Shown here: positions 43,148 through 51,208 of the stretch, piece after piece | Layout of the letters: every line of letters starts with the position of its first letter | Numbering within the stretch: position 1 is the stretch's first letter | DNA from: Methylocella silvestris BL2 | Lineage (GTDB): Bacteria; Pseudomonadota; Alphaproteobacteria; Rhizobiales; Beijerinckiaceae | Reading direction: 5' to 3' | Assembly: GCF_000021745.1 (NCBI RefSeq) | Contig: NC_011666.1 | Coordinates: 3,375,001-3,439,000 of the forward strand | Length of the DNA: 64,000 nucleotides | Notes under the pieces: model-generated | Told to the model about the DNA's origin: nothing | The model's input: only the letters and a program-made list of their open reading frames with translations | The model's database searches: none | Program-made: the position numbers and the translations under genes

Positions 43148-43702
43148 ATGGCGACTTACGGATATGCGCGGGTTTCGACGACAGACCAAGACCTCGCCTT
43201 GCAGAAGAAAGCTCTCAAGGCCGCAGGCTGCGCGATCATCCGGGCCGAGAAGATGACAGGAACGAAGCTCGCCGGCCGTACGGAGCTGCGCACGCTGCTG
43301 GATTTCATTCGCGGCGGCGACGTTCTCATGGTGACGCGCATCGATCGCCTGGCGCGCTCAATCGGCGATCTTGCAGGCATTGTGCGCGAGCTCGAAACCA
43401 AGGGCGCGGCGCTCAAGGCGACAGAACAGCCGATCGACACAAGCACGGCGGCCGGCAAGGCGTTTCTGGGAATGCTCGGAGTGTTCGCTGAGTTCGAAAC
43501 AAACATCCGTAAGGAACGCCAGCTCGAGGGCATCGCCAAAGCGAAGGCTGAGGGCGTCTATAAGGGCCGCAAGCCTTCGATCGATGCGGCTGCTGTGCGG
43601 CGCCTGCGCGACGTCGACGGGCTTGGCCCAACAGAGATCGCCGAGCGGCTTGGCATCGGCCGCGCAAGTGTCTATCGGGTCTTGGGGGCAGCGGCTGGCT
43701 GA
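43148..43702 (+). CDS. Serine recombinase (resolvase/invertase family)
   Basis: The 184-residue protein has the catalytic Ser in YGYARVSTTDQDL (Ser 10), the arginine-rich MVTRIDRLARSIGDL and the FAEFETNIRKERQLEGI helix. A C-terminal HTH (LRDVDGLGPTEIAERLGIGRASVYRVL) completes a normal-length DNA invertase or resolvase (Hin/TnpR type). It is the only rightward gene in its neighbourhood and overlaps the convergent 43672 gene by 31 bases. Possible roles are dimer resolution of an excised element or an inversion switch, but no paired recombination sites were found by eye. Confidence 0.92.
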   Translation: MATYGYARVSTTDQDLALQKKALKAAGCAIIRAEKMTGTKLAGRTELRTLLDFIRGGDVLMVTRIDRLARSIGDLAGIVRELETKGAALKATEQPIDTSTAAGKAFLGMLGVFAEFETNIRKERQLEGIAKAKAEGVYKGRKPSIDAAAVRRLRDVDGLGPTEIAERLGIGRASVYRVLGAAAG

Positions 43703-44274
43703 AACTGCATGCGGGACATCGCCGAATGTTTCTGCTCCGCGATCGCCGCAAGGAATTTCCGTCGCTCGAGCTCGGCGGCAAAGGGATTTTGCGAGGGATC
43801 ACTGACCTGCGATGCGGCGAATGATTTTTCATAGTCGCGTTCGATCAAATCAAGCATCTTGTATTCGCGAACCGGGCGGGCCGCTTGGTATTCGGCGTAA
43901 CGCCTATCAACCTCGGCCGCTTTGGCCTCTGCCGCCTGCCTCGCTTCGAAAGCCGCGTCGAGCGGCGTGATCTGCTCATCGTCGGGCCGTACGGCGTTGA
44001 GAAGGGCGACAAGCGCGTAATAGCAGGGAGCGCACGCGACCACCTGAGCTTCCTGGCGTTCGAGGGTCATCGTGCTCCCTATGGCGCCTGCGATGGCACC
44101 CCTGATTTCTTCCACGCCCGTCACTATGCGCGCTACGGCGCCCGGAAGCTCTTTCGCGCCCTGGTATATGCCGACGACGATCAGGACCGGTAAAAGAACC
44201 ACGGCGCCCCAAAACGTCAGCAACGCAAGGGCCTGTATAGTTCGCTCGAATGCTATCTTTGGAATTGCGAGCAT
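43672..44274 (-). CDS. Membrane protein with C-terminal NPFAAEL motif
   Basis: The 200-residue protein has an N-terminal hydrophobic helix (ALALLTFWGAVVLLPVLIVVG, about 15-35), then EELPGAVARIVTG-like and coiled-coil segments (EARQAAEAKAAEVDRRYAEY). Near the C-terminus it has QNPFAAELERRKFLAAIAEQ, the same word that is repeated at the start of the ejection protein at 39196-41133. It lies upstream of the ejection cluster on the same strand. The shared motif suggests one binding partner, perhaps in virion assembly. Function not otherwise visible. Confidence 0.55.
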   Translation of the reverse strand: MLAIPKIAFERTIQALALLTFWGAVVLLPVLIVVGIYQGAKELPGAVARIVTGVEEIRGAIAGAIGSTMTLERQEAQVVACAPCYYALVALLNAVRPDDEQITPLDAAFEARQAAEAKAAEVDRRYAEYQAARPVREYKMLDLIERDYEKSFAASQVSDPSQNPFAAELERRKFLAAIAEQKHSAMSRMQFQPAAAPKTR

Positions 44275-44355
44275 CTGATTTCCTTCGGTTCACAGAGGCG
44301 GCGCGGTTTGGCCGCTAACGAGCGCGCCGGGAAACGCCGCAATGGTCATCCGCAA

Positions 44356-44700
44356 TCACTCGAAAACATCGATCGGCGGCGCGTCCCTCGATTTACGCCG
44401 CTTTGCTTTCGGCGCGCTGGCGTCGGGCGACATTTGCCCGCGGCGGATGATTTGATCCAGCTCTGCGGCAGTCATTTCGGACAGCGGTTTGTCGTCGGCC
44501 GTGCCTTCCGTCTTATCAAACAAGCCAGCGGCGCGGAAGATCGAAGTTGCCGCGGTTGCTTTAGCCGGAGCGGGGGCTTTCGGGTTGTTGCAAATCTCGC
44601 GCAAGGCTGCGAACGCCTCTTCAGCGCCTTCGCGCCGGATTTTCCTACGGAGATCGGCGAGCGCTTCGATCGGTGTTGCGTTGGACTGTTTCTTGGTCAT
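44356..44700 (-). CDS. Small phage protein, terminase-small-subunit-like region
   Basis: The 114-residue protein has the pattern TPIEALADLRRKIRREGAEE, then NNPKAPAPAKATAATSIFRAAG and EMTAAELDQIIRRG. Rhizobiales prophages carry such proteins near the start of the packaging or structural region. No large terminase follows here. It is coupled by ATGA to the HGG-motif protein upstream. A DNA-binding role is a guess. Confidence 0.55.
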   Translation of the reverse strand: MTKKQSNATPIEALADLRRKIRREGAEEAFAALREICNNPKAPAPAKATAATSIFRAAGLFDKTEGTADDKPLSEMTAAELDQIIRRGQMSPDASAPKAKRRKSRDAPPIDVFE

Positions 44701-45287
44701 GGAAATAGTTTCCTCAGCGTTTCGGGCGAAAACGAGATGGGGCTTGGATCGCCAGGGGAGGCCGCTGGCTGGCTTTCGGCGCCGCGGTCAGCTTGGGCGT
44801 GGTTTCTGGCTTCGAAGGCGGCCTCGGTCGCCAGGACGATCTCCCGGAAGGCTTTGGCGTCGGCCCGCTGTTTGCGAATGCTGGCGCGACGCGTCGCCGG
44901 GCCGGGGTTCATCACGCGCTTGGCGAATTGGTTGTCGTAGGCGGCTCGCTGCTCCGGCGTCATGGCCGTCAGTTTTGCCGCGCGAGTGGCTGCGCGCTTT
45001 TTTTGGCGTTGGACAATCATCCGTTCTTTGCGCGCCAAGGCGTCGGCTCCTGCGTCTGCTGCCGGAAGCTGAATTTTGTGCCAGTCTTTTCCCTTAGGCG
45101 TCTTTCCGCCGTGAAATTTGCATCGCCCATTCGGATAGAGCACGAGCTGCTGGCATGGCTCGCCGTCGCGCTTGCGGCGGGCGCCGCAGCGCGGTCCGGC
45201 GAGGCGCTCGGCGTTGATCTTCTTCATGCGATCGGAGCAAGTCTTTCGCCACGCCGGCGACCGTTGGAAAGTGTAGGGATTATCCAT
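44697..45287 (-). CDS. HGG-motif phage protein
   Basis: The 196-residue protein has a short zinc-ribbon-like segment CGARRKRDGEPCQQLVLYPN followed by RCKFHGGKTPKGKDWHKIQL. This C..R....PC......G.C..HGG..P/TG arrangement is a widespread prophage motif of unknown function. The rest is basic and helical (KRAATRAAKLTAMTPEQRAA). It is the first gene downstream of the replication region. Confidence 0.7.
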   Translation of the reverse strand: MDNPYTFQRSPAWRKTCSDRMKKINAERLAGPRCGARRKRDGEPCQQLVLYPNGRCKFHGGKTPKGKDWHKIQLPAADAGADALARKERMIVQRQKKRAATRAAKLTAMTPEQRAAYDNQFAKRVMNPGPATRRASIRKQRADAKAFREIVLATEAAFEARNHAQADRGAESQPAASPGDPSPISFSPETLRKLFP

Positions 45288-45481
45288 GCGCGCCTGCCGG
45301 TGCTGTTTTATCTAAAAGAACGTGCGAACTTAAATCCGATCCGCGTCCGCTGATGATCGGCCGCCGACGGCTTTTCGTGATTTTAGTTGGACGGGTCTTT
45401 CCGCGGCTAAATCCGCGCGGCCGAAGTCGCAGGCCTCTGAAGAGGGCGCGCTTAAACAGCGCCAGCGACCTCTTTAGAGTG

Positions 45482-45564
45482 TTCAAGCTGTTCAAGCGGC
45501 AGCCTTTGAAATCATTGAGCTTTTTCTGGATTAAACAGCTTGAACAACTGTTCAAGCTGTTTAA
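45482..45564. repeat. 34-bp perfect palindrome and TTCAAGCTG repeats, candidate replication origin of element 2
   Basis: TTAAACAGCTTGAACA (45531-45546) and its exact complement TGTTCAAGCTGTTTAA (45549-45564) flank AC. Further copies of the same word are TTCAAGCTG at 45482-45490, TTCAAGCGG at 45491-45499, TTAAACAG at 45452-45459 and TTCAAGCC near 45629. All lie in the 341-base gap between the HGG protein and the 3' end of the replication protein. The iteron-like set next to a prim-pol/RepA gene is what a plasmid- or phage-type origin looks like. Confidence 0.7.
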
Positions 45565-45628
45565 CGCCTTGGGAGCAGACGAAAGCCGAATGATTTCAAT
45601 CTTGTCGGCTCGAACAGGCGTCATTTGT

Positions 45629-48154
45629 TCAAGCCCCGGCCAAGTCATCGTCTATGGTCTCGTCGTTGACATCGCTTGTATGTCTTAGGAGCCAAGGCGA
45701 AGCCTTATCTGCGCCTTCTTTTTCGGCCCAAACGCGAATACGTTTGTGGTCTTTGACGACGATAACACCATCCCCCGACAAATTGTCTGTGAGCGTGTTT
45801 CTGATTGTTTGCTCGCGGTCGGTTTTAGCTATTCCCGCAAGCTTTAGCGCCTTGCCCAATTCAAGATACGCTCCGCTGATTTTCAGCTGGGCGCTTCCCC
45901 CCATAACCTCCAACGCTGCGCTCGCCACGCTGCGGCGCATCACATCTTCTTCACCTGATCGAACGGCGCTCGCCTCCGCGGCTGCTTTCCTCGCATCGAT
46001 TATTTCGTGAACTATGACGGTGTCTCCGCGGCGCCGGAGCGACGCCTCGGCGTCTTCTTCGTTGAAGAGTGCGTCGGCTGTTTCTGGTGACCAATCCGCA
46101 GTCCCGTTGCCGACCGGTACGACTTTCAATCGATAGACCAGACCGCCGATCTTGGGGCCGTAATTCGCTCCGCCCATGTCAGCGCGCATGTATCGGCCAG
46201 GGGGAAGCCCTCCCCGTAGGGGGTCTTTCTCCGATACTTCGTTGAGATTGAGACTGCCGCGCACGACGCCGCCACTGGCTGAGGCGCCGCGCCCCGCATG
46301 TATGTCGTCGACGGCTTTTTCGGTTTTGCCTGTGTGATGTACGATTAATATCGCAGTATTTTCTTCGGCCGCGATAGTGATGAGCAGTCGGAATGCCGCA
46401 TCCATCGCGTCGTTTTCGTTTTCGCCGATGCCGGCCACTAGCGATACAAGCGGGTCGAGGATCACGAGCGTGGGCTTTTTCCGCCTGATCATTTCTCTAA
46501 GCTTCGCGAAGCCTGGCCCTTCAGTGACAGCGCTTGTTCTGCCGTCTTTGCGTTCGGCGACAATTAGCCTGCGGGAGCTCCCCGACCAGAGTGTTATTCC
46601 ATGCTTCACCCGGCCGATAACGCCATGAAATTTCTGAACGGCACTCAGCCGCCGTTGCATTTCCGCCTGCGGGTCTTCGGCGTTGTAAACGATAACCGGT
46701 CCGCACTTGTGCAAGCGCTCCGGTGATATATTGCCGGGGCCGCGCAAGATGCTTTCTTTTCCGGTCGCGACGGCCAAAGCGAGGCGCAGCATAAATGCGG
46801 ATTTGCCTAACTTCGATGCTCCGACAACCTGGCTCGCGGTGCAGGCCATAAGCCACGGGCTGACGATCCACTTGCGCGTTGGAAGATGTTTCGGGTCTAT
46901 CGCCTCAGTTATTTCGCAGACATCATCGGGGCCAAAGGCCTCAACGGCCTGCGGCGACTTGGCTTTGACGTCAAATCCCTCCAGCGCCCCCCGAAGCACG
47001 TCGCGGTCGGCGCCGGTCGTCAAACTAAGGCTCTCTATTGCGTCGTCTTTGTCCTCATCGATCACGTCGAAATAGACAGAGACGCGAGCGAAGTCGTTCG
47101 GGGCGTGCAGCTCTGCCTGCTCGTAAAGCCAGCTTGCGCCGCGGCGGAATGGCGGAACCATTTTGCGCCATTCTTGCGCGACGTAATCTGGATCGTTTCC
47201 GTCGGGCCCGTCGTATTTCTCAGACCACTCTTGCGCCAGCGCCTCTGCAGCGCCTGGATCGTCCGGCAGCGCCGCCTTGATTGCGTAAAGCATGTCTAGC
47301 CAGCTATCGCGCGTCGGGTAGAGCGCCTCTGTGTTCGGCAGGCTGCGCACGGCGCGCGCAACGGCTTCCGCCGACCCTGTGAACTTCGTTTGGTCGCCGC
47401 CCGAGCCCGATCCTGCCGATAGCTTGCGCCCGCGGAACTCTGCGTTCGGCATGACGTGCGAGAGCTCAAGAAAGAACGCCTCGACTTGCTCGGGCGTTAC
47501 CTCTGTCAGCTCTTTGAACGGCGGTAGCCCCTCGGGCCAGCTGTAAGGCTTTCCCGTCTTTGGATGCGTCCCGCGCATGACGATCTGGCGTCGGTCTGTG
47601 CTGAGCTCGACGAGCTCGCGCTTTCCCTCGGGGCCGTCGAACTTGACCTTTAGGAACGGGACAGGCTGCGCACAGCGGTAGAGGAAAAGCGCCTTCGGCG
47701 CCCGGCCGACGCGGGGCCGCGCCGGCCCGAGCATCTCGCGCATGAGTTCGGCCGCGCGCGCTGAAAGGCCGTGATCGAGCGTGTCTATGTCGACAGCCAG
47801 CACGCTTGACACAAGGCCTGTCATAAGGCCGACGCCGGCGCCCCAGGACGCCCATTCGACAAGATCGGCGTCCGTCGTGCTATGTGTTTGCCAGTCGTGG
47901 AAGCCAACCCAGGTTCCGTTTGCCAGGCGCTTGCCCGGTATCTTGCCAATGAGCTCTGGCCGGATGTTGGAGCTCTCGCTCATCGTCGCGTCATGCGGGA
48001 TAAGCGGCCTTAGCGCGCGATATCCGCGATCCCATAGCTCTTTGAAGCGATTGGACGAAGGCGAGCCGTGCTGCGGCGGGGCCGCCGGCGCCGCTGGTTC
48101 GTCGGCAGACGACTTGTCTTCGCCAACGCTTGGCGGTATAGAGTGATGACCCAT
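45629..48154 (-). CDS. Prim-pol / RepA-type ATPase replication protein
   Basis: The 841-residue protein begins with a bifunctional primase-polymerase domain (about 55-260): GVGLMTGLVSSVLAVDIDTL supplies the acidic catalytic pair (DID) and later HPKTGKPYSWPEG the conserved end. After a linker (about 270-420) a RecA-like ATPase follows: VVGASKLGKSAFMLRLALAV (Walker A), TLVILDPLVSLVAGIGENEN (Walker B) and TAILIVHHTGKTEKAVDDI (motif 3). This is the architecture of primase-helicases that replicate phages and integrative elements. Candidate origin repeats lie at its 3' end. Confidence 0.85.
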   Translation of the reverse strand: MGHHSIPPSVGEDKSSADEPAAPAAPPQHGSPSSNRFKELWDRGYRALRPLIPHDATMSESSNIRPELIGKIPGKRLANGTWVGFHDWQTHSTTDADLVEWASWGAGVGLMTGLVSSVLAVDIDTLDHGLSARAAELMREMLGPARPRVGRAPKALFLYRCAQPVPFLKVKFDGPEGKRELVELSTDRRQIVMRGTHPKTGKPYSWPEGLPPFKELTEVTPEQVEAFFLELSHVMPNAEFRGRKLSAGSGSGGDQTKFTGSAEAVARAVRSLPNTEALYPTRDSWLDMLYAIKAALPDDPGAAEALAQEWSEKYDGPDGNDPDYVAQEWRKMVPPFRRGASWLYEQAELHAPNDFARVSVYFDVIDEDKDDAIESLSLTTGADRDVLRGALEGFDVKAKSPQAVEAFGPDDVCEITEAIDPKHLPTRKWIVSPWLMACTASQVVGASKLGKSAFMLRLALAVATGKESILRGPGNISPERLHKCGPVIVYNAEDPQAEMQRRLSAVQKFHGVIGRVKHGITLWSGSSRRLIVAERKDGRTSAVTEGPGFAKLREMIRRKKPTLVILDPLVSLVAGIGENENDAMDAAFRLLITIAAEENTAILIVHHTGKTEKAVDDIHAGRGASASGGVVRGSLNLNEVSEKDPLRGGLPPGRYMRADMGGANYGPKIGGLVYRLKVVPVGNGTADWSPETADALFNEEDAEASLRRRGDTVIVHEIIDARKAAAEASAVRSGEEDVMRRSVASAALEVMGGSAQLKISGAYLELGKALKLAGIAKTDREQTIRNTLTDNLSGDGVIVVKDHKRIRVWAEKEGADKASPWLLRHTSDVNDETIDDDLAGA

Positions 48155-48282
48155 TACTAAATCGCCTTTCGGAAAATCCCTGCATCAGTCGCGCGCTGCA
48201 GGGATTTTTCTTGTCTGCTCTTTGGTTGTGTCGGCAGCGCACAACAAGCGCGCTCCGTTCATTTTTTCGCCGCCGGCGTCGA

Positions 48283-48630
48283 TCAGCGCCGGTCGTCGCG
48301 GCGTTCCATCATTGGCGACGTCGCGGCGGAAGCGCCCTGACGGTGGTCGGCCGGGACGCCTTGCGCGATCGACGCAGAAACCTTCCGTTCTTTTCGCTCT
48401 TGTTTCCGGAGGCCTGCCTGTGCCATCCGCCGCGCACGCCGTGTGCTGAACAGCGCCGGCTCTTTGCCTCGGACGCGCACAGATCGTTCAACACGCAAAT
48501 CGACGCGGACGTTTGTCCCGTCCGGACCGATTTCGAAGATAAAGGCTCCTGGGTCGAGGTTCGAGATTTTCGAAGCAAGCGCATCTACGACGCCACTCCG
48601 GGGAGGCACCTGAGGCCGGGTCGTTTTCAT
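48283..48630 (-). CDS. Small basic hypothetical protein
   Basis: The 115-residue protein starts at ATG 48630 with GAGGA 8 bases upstream. The first half is beta-like (ISNLDPGAFIFEIGPDGTNV, VRVDLRVERSVRVRG), the second very basic (RRARRMAQAGLRKQERKERK). It precedes the replication protein gene on the same strand. No family is recognised. Confidence 0.5.
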   Translation of the reverse strand: MKTTRPQVPPRSGVVDALASKISNLDPGAFIFEIGPDGTNVRVDLRVERSVRVRGKEPALFSTRRARRMAQAGLRKQERKERKVSASIAQGVPADHRQGASAATSPMMERRDDRR

Positions 48631-48762
48631 AGGGCTGTCCTCGTAAGCCGACGCACCCGCGCGAGTTCCGAGCGCTTCGTGCGCTGCAGGGATTTTTCTT
48701 GCGCTCCGGGCCTCAAGTGTCCGGCTCTACATTCTTCCCACAATCTTTGCCGCGTAGACATT

Positions 48763-49215
48763 TCAATCCTCCATATGCGTTGGCGCCGGTCTGCAGCGCT
48801 GTTGTTGCTCAGGGCCGGTCAGCACGAGGAGCGCCAGCTCGAGGTCTTGCTCGGCTTCCTCGATCGCAAGGCAGGACAGCAACACGCCCAGCGCTCGCTT
48901 TGCCCACTTATTTCTTCGCCGCTCGCTTGGCTCGACGTCATCCTCGGCAACAGCCATCAACAGGCCCTCGAAGATATCGACGGCCTCGGCAGCGCCGGCG
49001 TCAGCAAACGGGAGCGTGAAGCGCCCTGCGACGACCTCAACGCGAGCTCGGGCGCCAAAGCGCTTCGGCGTGTCGCAACAGGCGACGAGCAGCGCGAACG
49101 TCCGCAAGGCGATGGATCGACCGAAAACGGCTTCAAACCGTGCTGGCGCGTTGGATTGGCTTAGGCGCTTGATCGTCGCTTGCAGCGTGCCGAAGGCCTG
49201 CGCGCGATCGATCAC
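48763..49215 (-). CDS. Hypothetical protein coupled to the HTH gene
   Basis: The 150-residue protein has RTFALLVACCDTPKRFGARA and later KRALGVLLSCLAIEEAEQDL, mostly helical with two Cys pairs. It overlaps the HTH gene by ATGA, so the two are made together. No family is recognised. Confidence 0.55.
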   Translation of the reverse strand: MIDRAQAFGTLQATIKRLSQSNAPARFEAVFGRSIALRTFALLVACCDTPKRFGARARVEVVAGRFTLPFADAGAAEAVDIFEGLLMAVAEDDVEPSERRRNKWAKRALGVLLSCLAIEEAEQDLELALLVLTGPEQQQRCRPAPTHMED

Positions 49216-49562
49216 ACCGCACCGCCGCTAGCGCGCCAATTCGCCCGCGCGAGTTCTGAGCGCTTCGCACGCGCCGCCTTGCCGCGATTCGATGGCGCCC
49301 ATGGCTCCGCGCTCTCAATGAGCTTGATGAGGCCCGGCGTCTCTACCAGCACACGTCCGGCGAGGCGGCGCAGTACAAGCCGGCCTTGCTCTGCCATGCG
49401 ATAGACAGAGGTCGGCGAAATGCCGCAGACCTGGCTTGCGAGGCTGACCGTTACGAACTGACGGTCGGTCCATGGTAGCGCATCCCTGTCGCCGACAACG
49501 CCGCGGCGCGTTCGGGTTGTGACTGCTTTGTCCGGTGTGGCTTGGTTGGTAGGGCGTCTCAT
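49212..49562 (-). CDS. HTH protein (AlpA/excisionase-like)
   Basis: The 116-residue protein has one HTH: FVTVSLASQVCGISPTSVYR, then MAEQGRLVLRRLAGRVLVET (wing) and PGLIKLIESAEPW, the MerR/AlpA-type single-domain pattern of excisionases and element activators. N- and C-terminal tails are basic. It lies just after the integrase gene on the same strand, behind a 240-base gap holding three phased repeats (49658-49687). A role in excision or early control is likely by analogy with P4-type elements. Confidence 0.75.
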   Translation of the reverse strand: MRRPTNQATPDKAVTTRTRRGVVGDRDALPWTDRQFVTVSLASQVCGISPTSVYRMAEQGRLVLRRLAGRVLVETPGLIKLIESAEPWAPSNRGKAARAKRSELARANWRASGGAV

Positions 49563-49657
49563 GACCTAGACTTTCCTTGCGGCTGTATAGGAAAGCTATG
49601 TCAAGCAAGACGATGGGGCAACGCCGCGTTTGGAAGAAACGCCATATAAATCAATGA

Positions 49658-49687
49658 TGTATGTCAGATGTATGCCAAGTGTATGTC
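49658..49687. promoter_or_regulatory. Three direct repeats TGTATG(T/C)C phased at 11 bp
   Basis: TGTATGTC (49658-49665), TGTATGCC (49669-49676) and TGTATGTC (49680-49687) start exactly 11 bases apart, one DNA helical turn. They lie in the otherwise empty 240-base gap upstream of the HTH gene. This is a typical binding array for a small cooperative DNA-binding protein such as an excisionase or AlpA-like activator. Confidence 0.6.
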
Positions 49688-49802
49688 TATATTAATTGGG
49701 CGCATTTGCGCCCATCTGACTCATAAGTATCTGAGTTGCTGTTGATTGAAACAGTTCATGGTGAACTGTCGGCGTGGACCGTCAAGAACCTATCACGAAT
49801 TG

Positions 49803-51086
49803 TTACAGATGAGACGCCGGCGCGAGCGTCATCACGGCGCGCCTGGCGAGCTCTTCGGTCGCGTCGACGATATAGGCGGCGTAGTGCTTCTCAATCATCG
49901 CCGTGCTCGTATCGTGAAGCGCCGCAACGAGGCGTACCGGCAGGCCACAGCTCAAGCCGTGCACGATCGAGGTATGGCGCAGCGCGTACATCACCGTCCC
50001 GGCAGGGAGGCCTGCCGACTTGATCGCCGCGCCCCAGAGGCGATCGGTTTCGCTCGCCGTCTTCCACGGCTGCCGGCTGGTCCGCTCCCAAACGAAGGGG
50101 CCGGTCTGCTTGACATGCCAACGAAGCAAGAGCGGCTCATGGCCGCGCCGGCCGTTCAGCGCGGGCTTGAGCCTTTCCGCCACGTCTTCGCCGATCGGCA
50201 CGGCGATGCGCGCCGCCTGCTTCGCGCCGCGGCCCTTTTTTGAAACCGGGATCATGATGCGAAGCTTGCCGACTTGCACGTCTGCAACCGTCAGGGCGGC
50301 GATCTGAGAGAACCGGGCGCCGGTCGACGCGACGAGCAGCACGAGCCGGCCAAAGTCGCCGCTCTCCTCGACTGCGAAGGCCGCGGACACGACGCCGCGC
50401 ACGTCTGCATCTGAAAGCACCTGTCGGCGGGCCTCTGTCGCCGACGGCAAAGCCTTTGTGCCGGATTTGATATCGCCGGCGACATGGGCGGGAAGCTCGC
50501 GGCGATGGCGTTCAGCCATCGCGTTGAGCGCGGCGCGCAGATCGTTCAGGAGCCGATTGACCGTCGAGGGACGAAGCGTCTTCGGAAGGCCCTCACGCCA
50601 ACGCCGAAGGCTTGCGGCCGTCAGCCGGGCCAGCGTCAGCTTGGCAAAGCGCTCGTCGCTGAGGACGTGCTTCGTCAGCCGCGATTTGGCGTCATTTCCG
50701 CTCGCCGATTTGGCCTCGCGCTCGGCGATATAGGCCGTGATCGCGGATTGAACCGTCGGAACTTCGGCGCCGAAGTCGCCGTCTTCGCGCGCCTCGATCC
50801 CGGCAAATTTCTGACGGCCCCAGCTGAGCGCCGCTGAAACGGCTTGAGGGTAGGGCAGGCCGCCGGCCGGAGCTCCGGCGTCGTCTGCCGGCGCAATCCG
50901 TTCTTCGATGCGGACGCCAGCAACCACGATCTTTGCAACCCATGATCCGGCGCCGCGGGCGGGCTTCCGATAGCCAAGCGAGACGCCGCCGCGGCCGCCG
51001 GAAATGCCATGCCAATAGGGGTTGCGGTTCGCCGGCAACTTCGTGCGCTTGGCCGCCGTATCGAACGCGGCTTTCTCGGTCGCCAT
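49803..51086 (-). CDS. Tyrosine recombinase (integrase) of element 2
   Basis: The 427-residue integrase differs clearly from that of element 1. Catalytic motifs are TGARFSQIAALTVADVQ (Arg I), MYALRHTSIVHGL (x-L-R-H, Arg II; the usual first His is Tyr/Ala-region here) and DTSTAMIEKHYAAYI (Tyr nucleophile). The N-terminus has WHGISGGRGGVSLGYRKPAR and a SAM-like core-binding domain (TKHVLSDERFAKLTLARLTA). Its 5' end faces the decayed att repeat at 51209, and GTCTCAC-type sites lie between. It probably remains functional because the reading frame is intact. Confidence 0.9.
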   Translation of the reverse strand: MATEKAAFDTAAKRTKLPANRNPYWHGISGGRGGVSLGYRKPARGAGSWVAKIVVAGVRIEERIAPADDAGAPAGGLPYPQAVSAALSWGRQKFAGIEAREDGDFGAEVPTVQSAITAYIAEREAKSASGNDAKSRLTKHVLSDERFAKLTLARLTAASLRRWREGLPKTLRPSTVNRLLNDLRAALNAMAERHRRELPAHVAGDIKSGTKALPSATEARRQVLSDADVRGVVSAAFAVEESGDFGRLVLLVASTGARFSQIAALTVADVQVGKLRIMIPVSKKGRGAKQAARIAVPIGEDVAERLKPALNGRRGHEPLLLRWHVKQTGPFVWERTSRQPWKTASETDRLWGAAIKSAGLPAGTVMYALRHTSIVHGLSCGLPVRLVAALHDTSTAMIEKHYAAYIVDATEELARRAVMTLAPASHL

Positions 51087-51093
51087 GATTTCC

Positions 51094-51116
51094 GTCTCAC
51101 AGAGCGTCTCACACAG
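51094..51116 (+). promoter_or_regulatory. Right arm-type integrase sites of element 2
   Basis: GTCTCACAGAG (51094-51104) and GTCTCACACAG (51106-51116) lie between the integrase start and the right attachment site. The second is identical to the pair at 29634 and 29647 near the left end. Confidence 0.7.
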
Positions 51117-51208
51117 TGGTATGGACTGCCCAGGAGATAGAAGATAGCGAAATCGTTATATTACAGTAACTTAGGTTTTGTCTGGACAGTCAAAAAGTGG
51201 CTTGAGCG

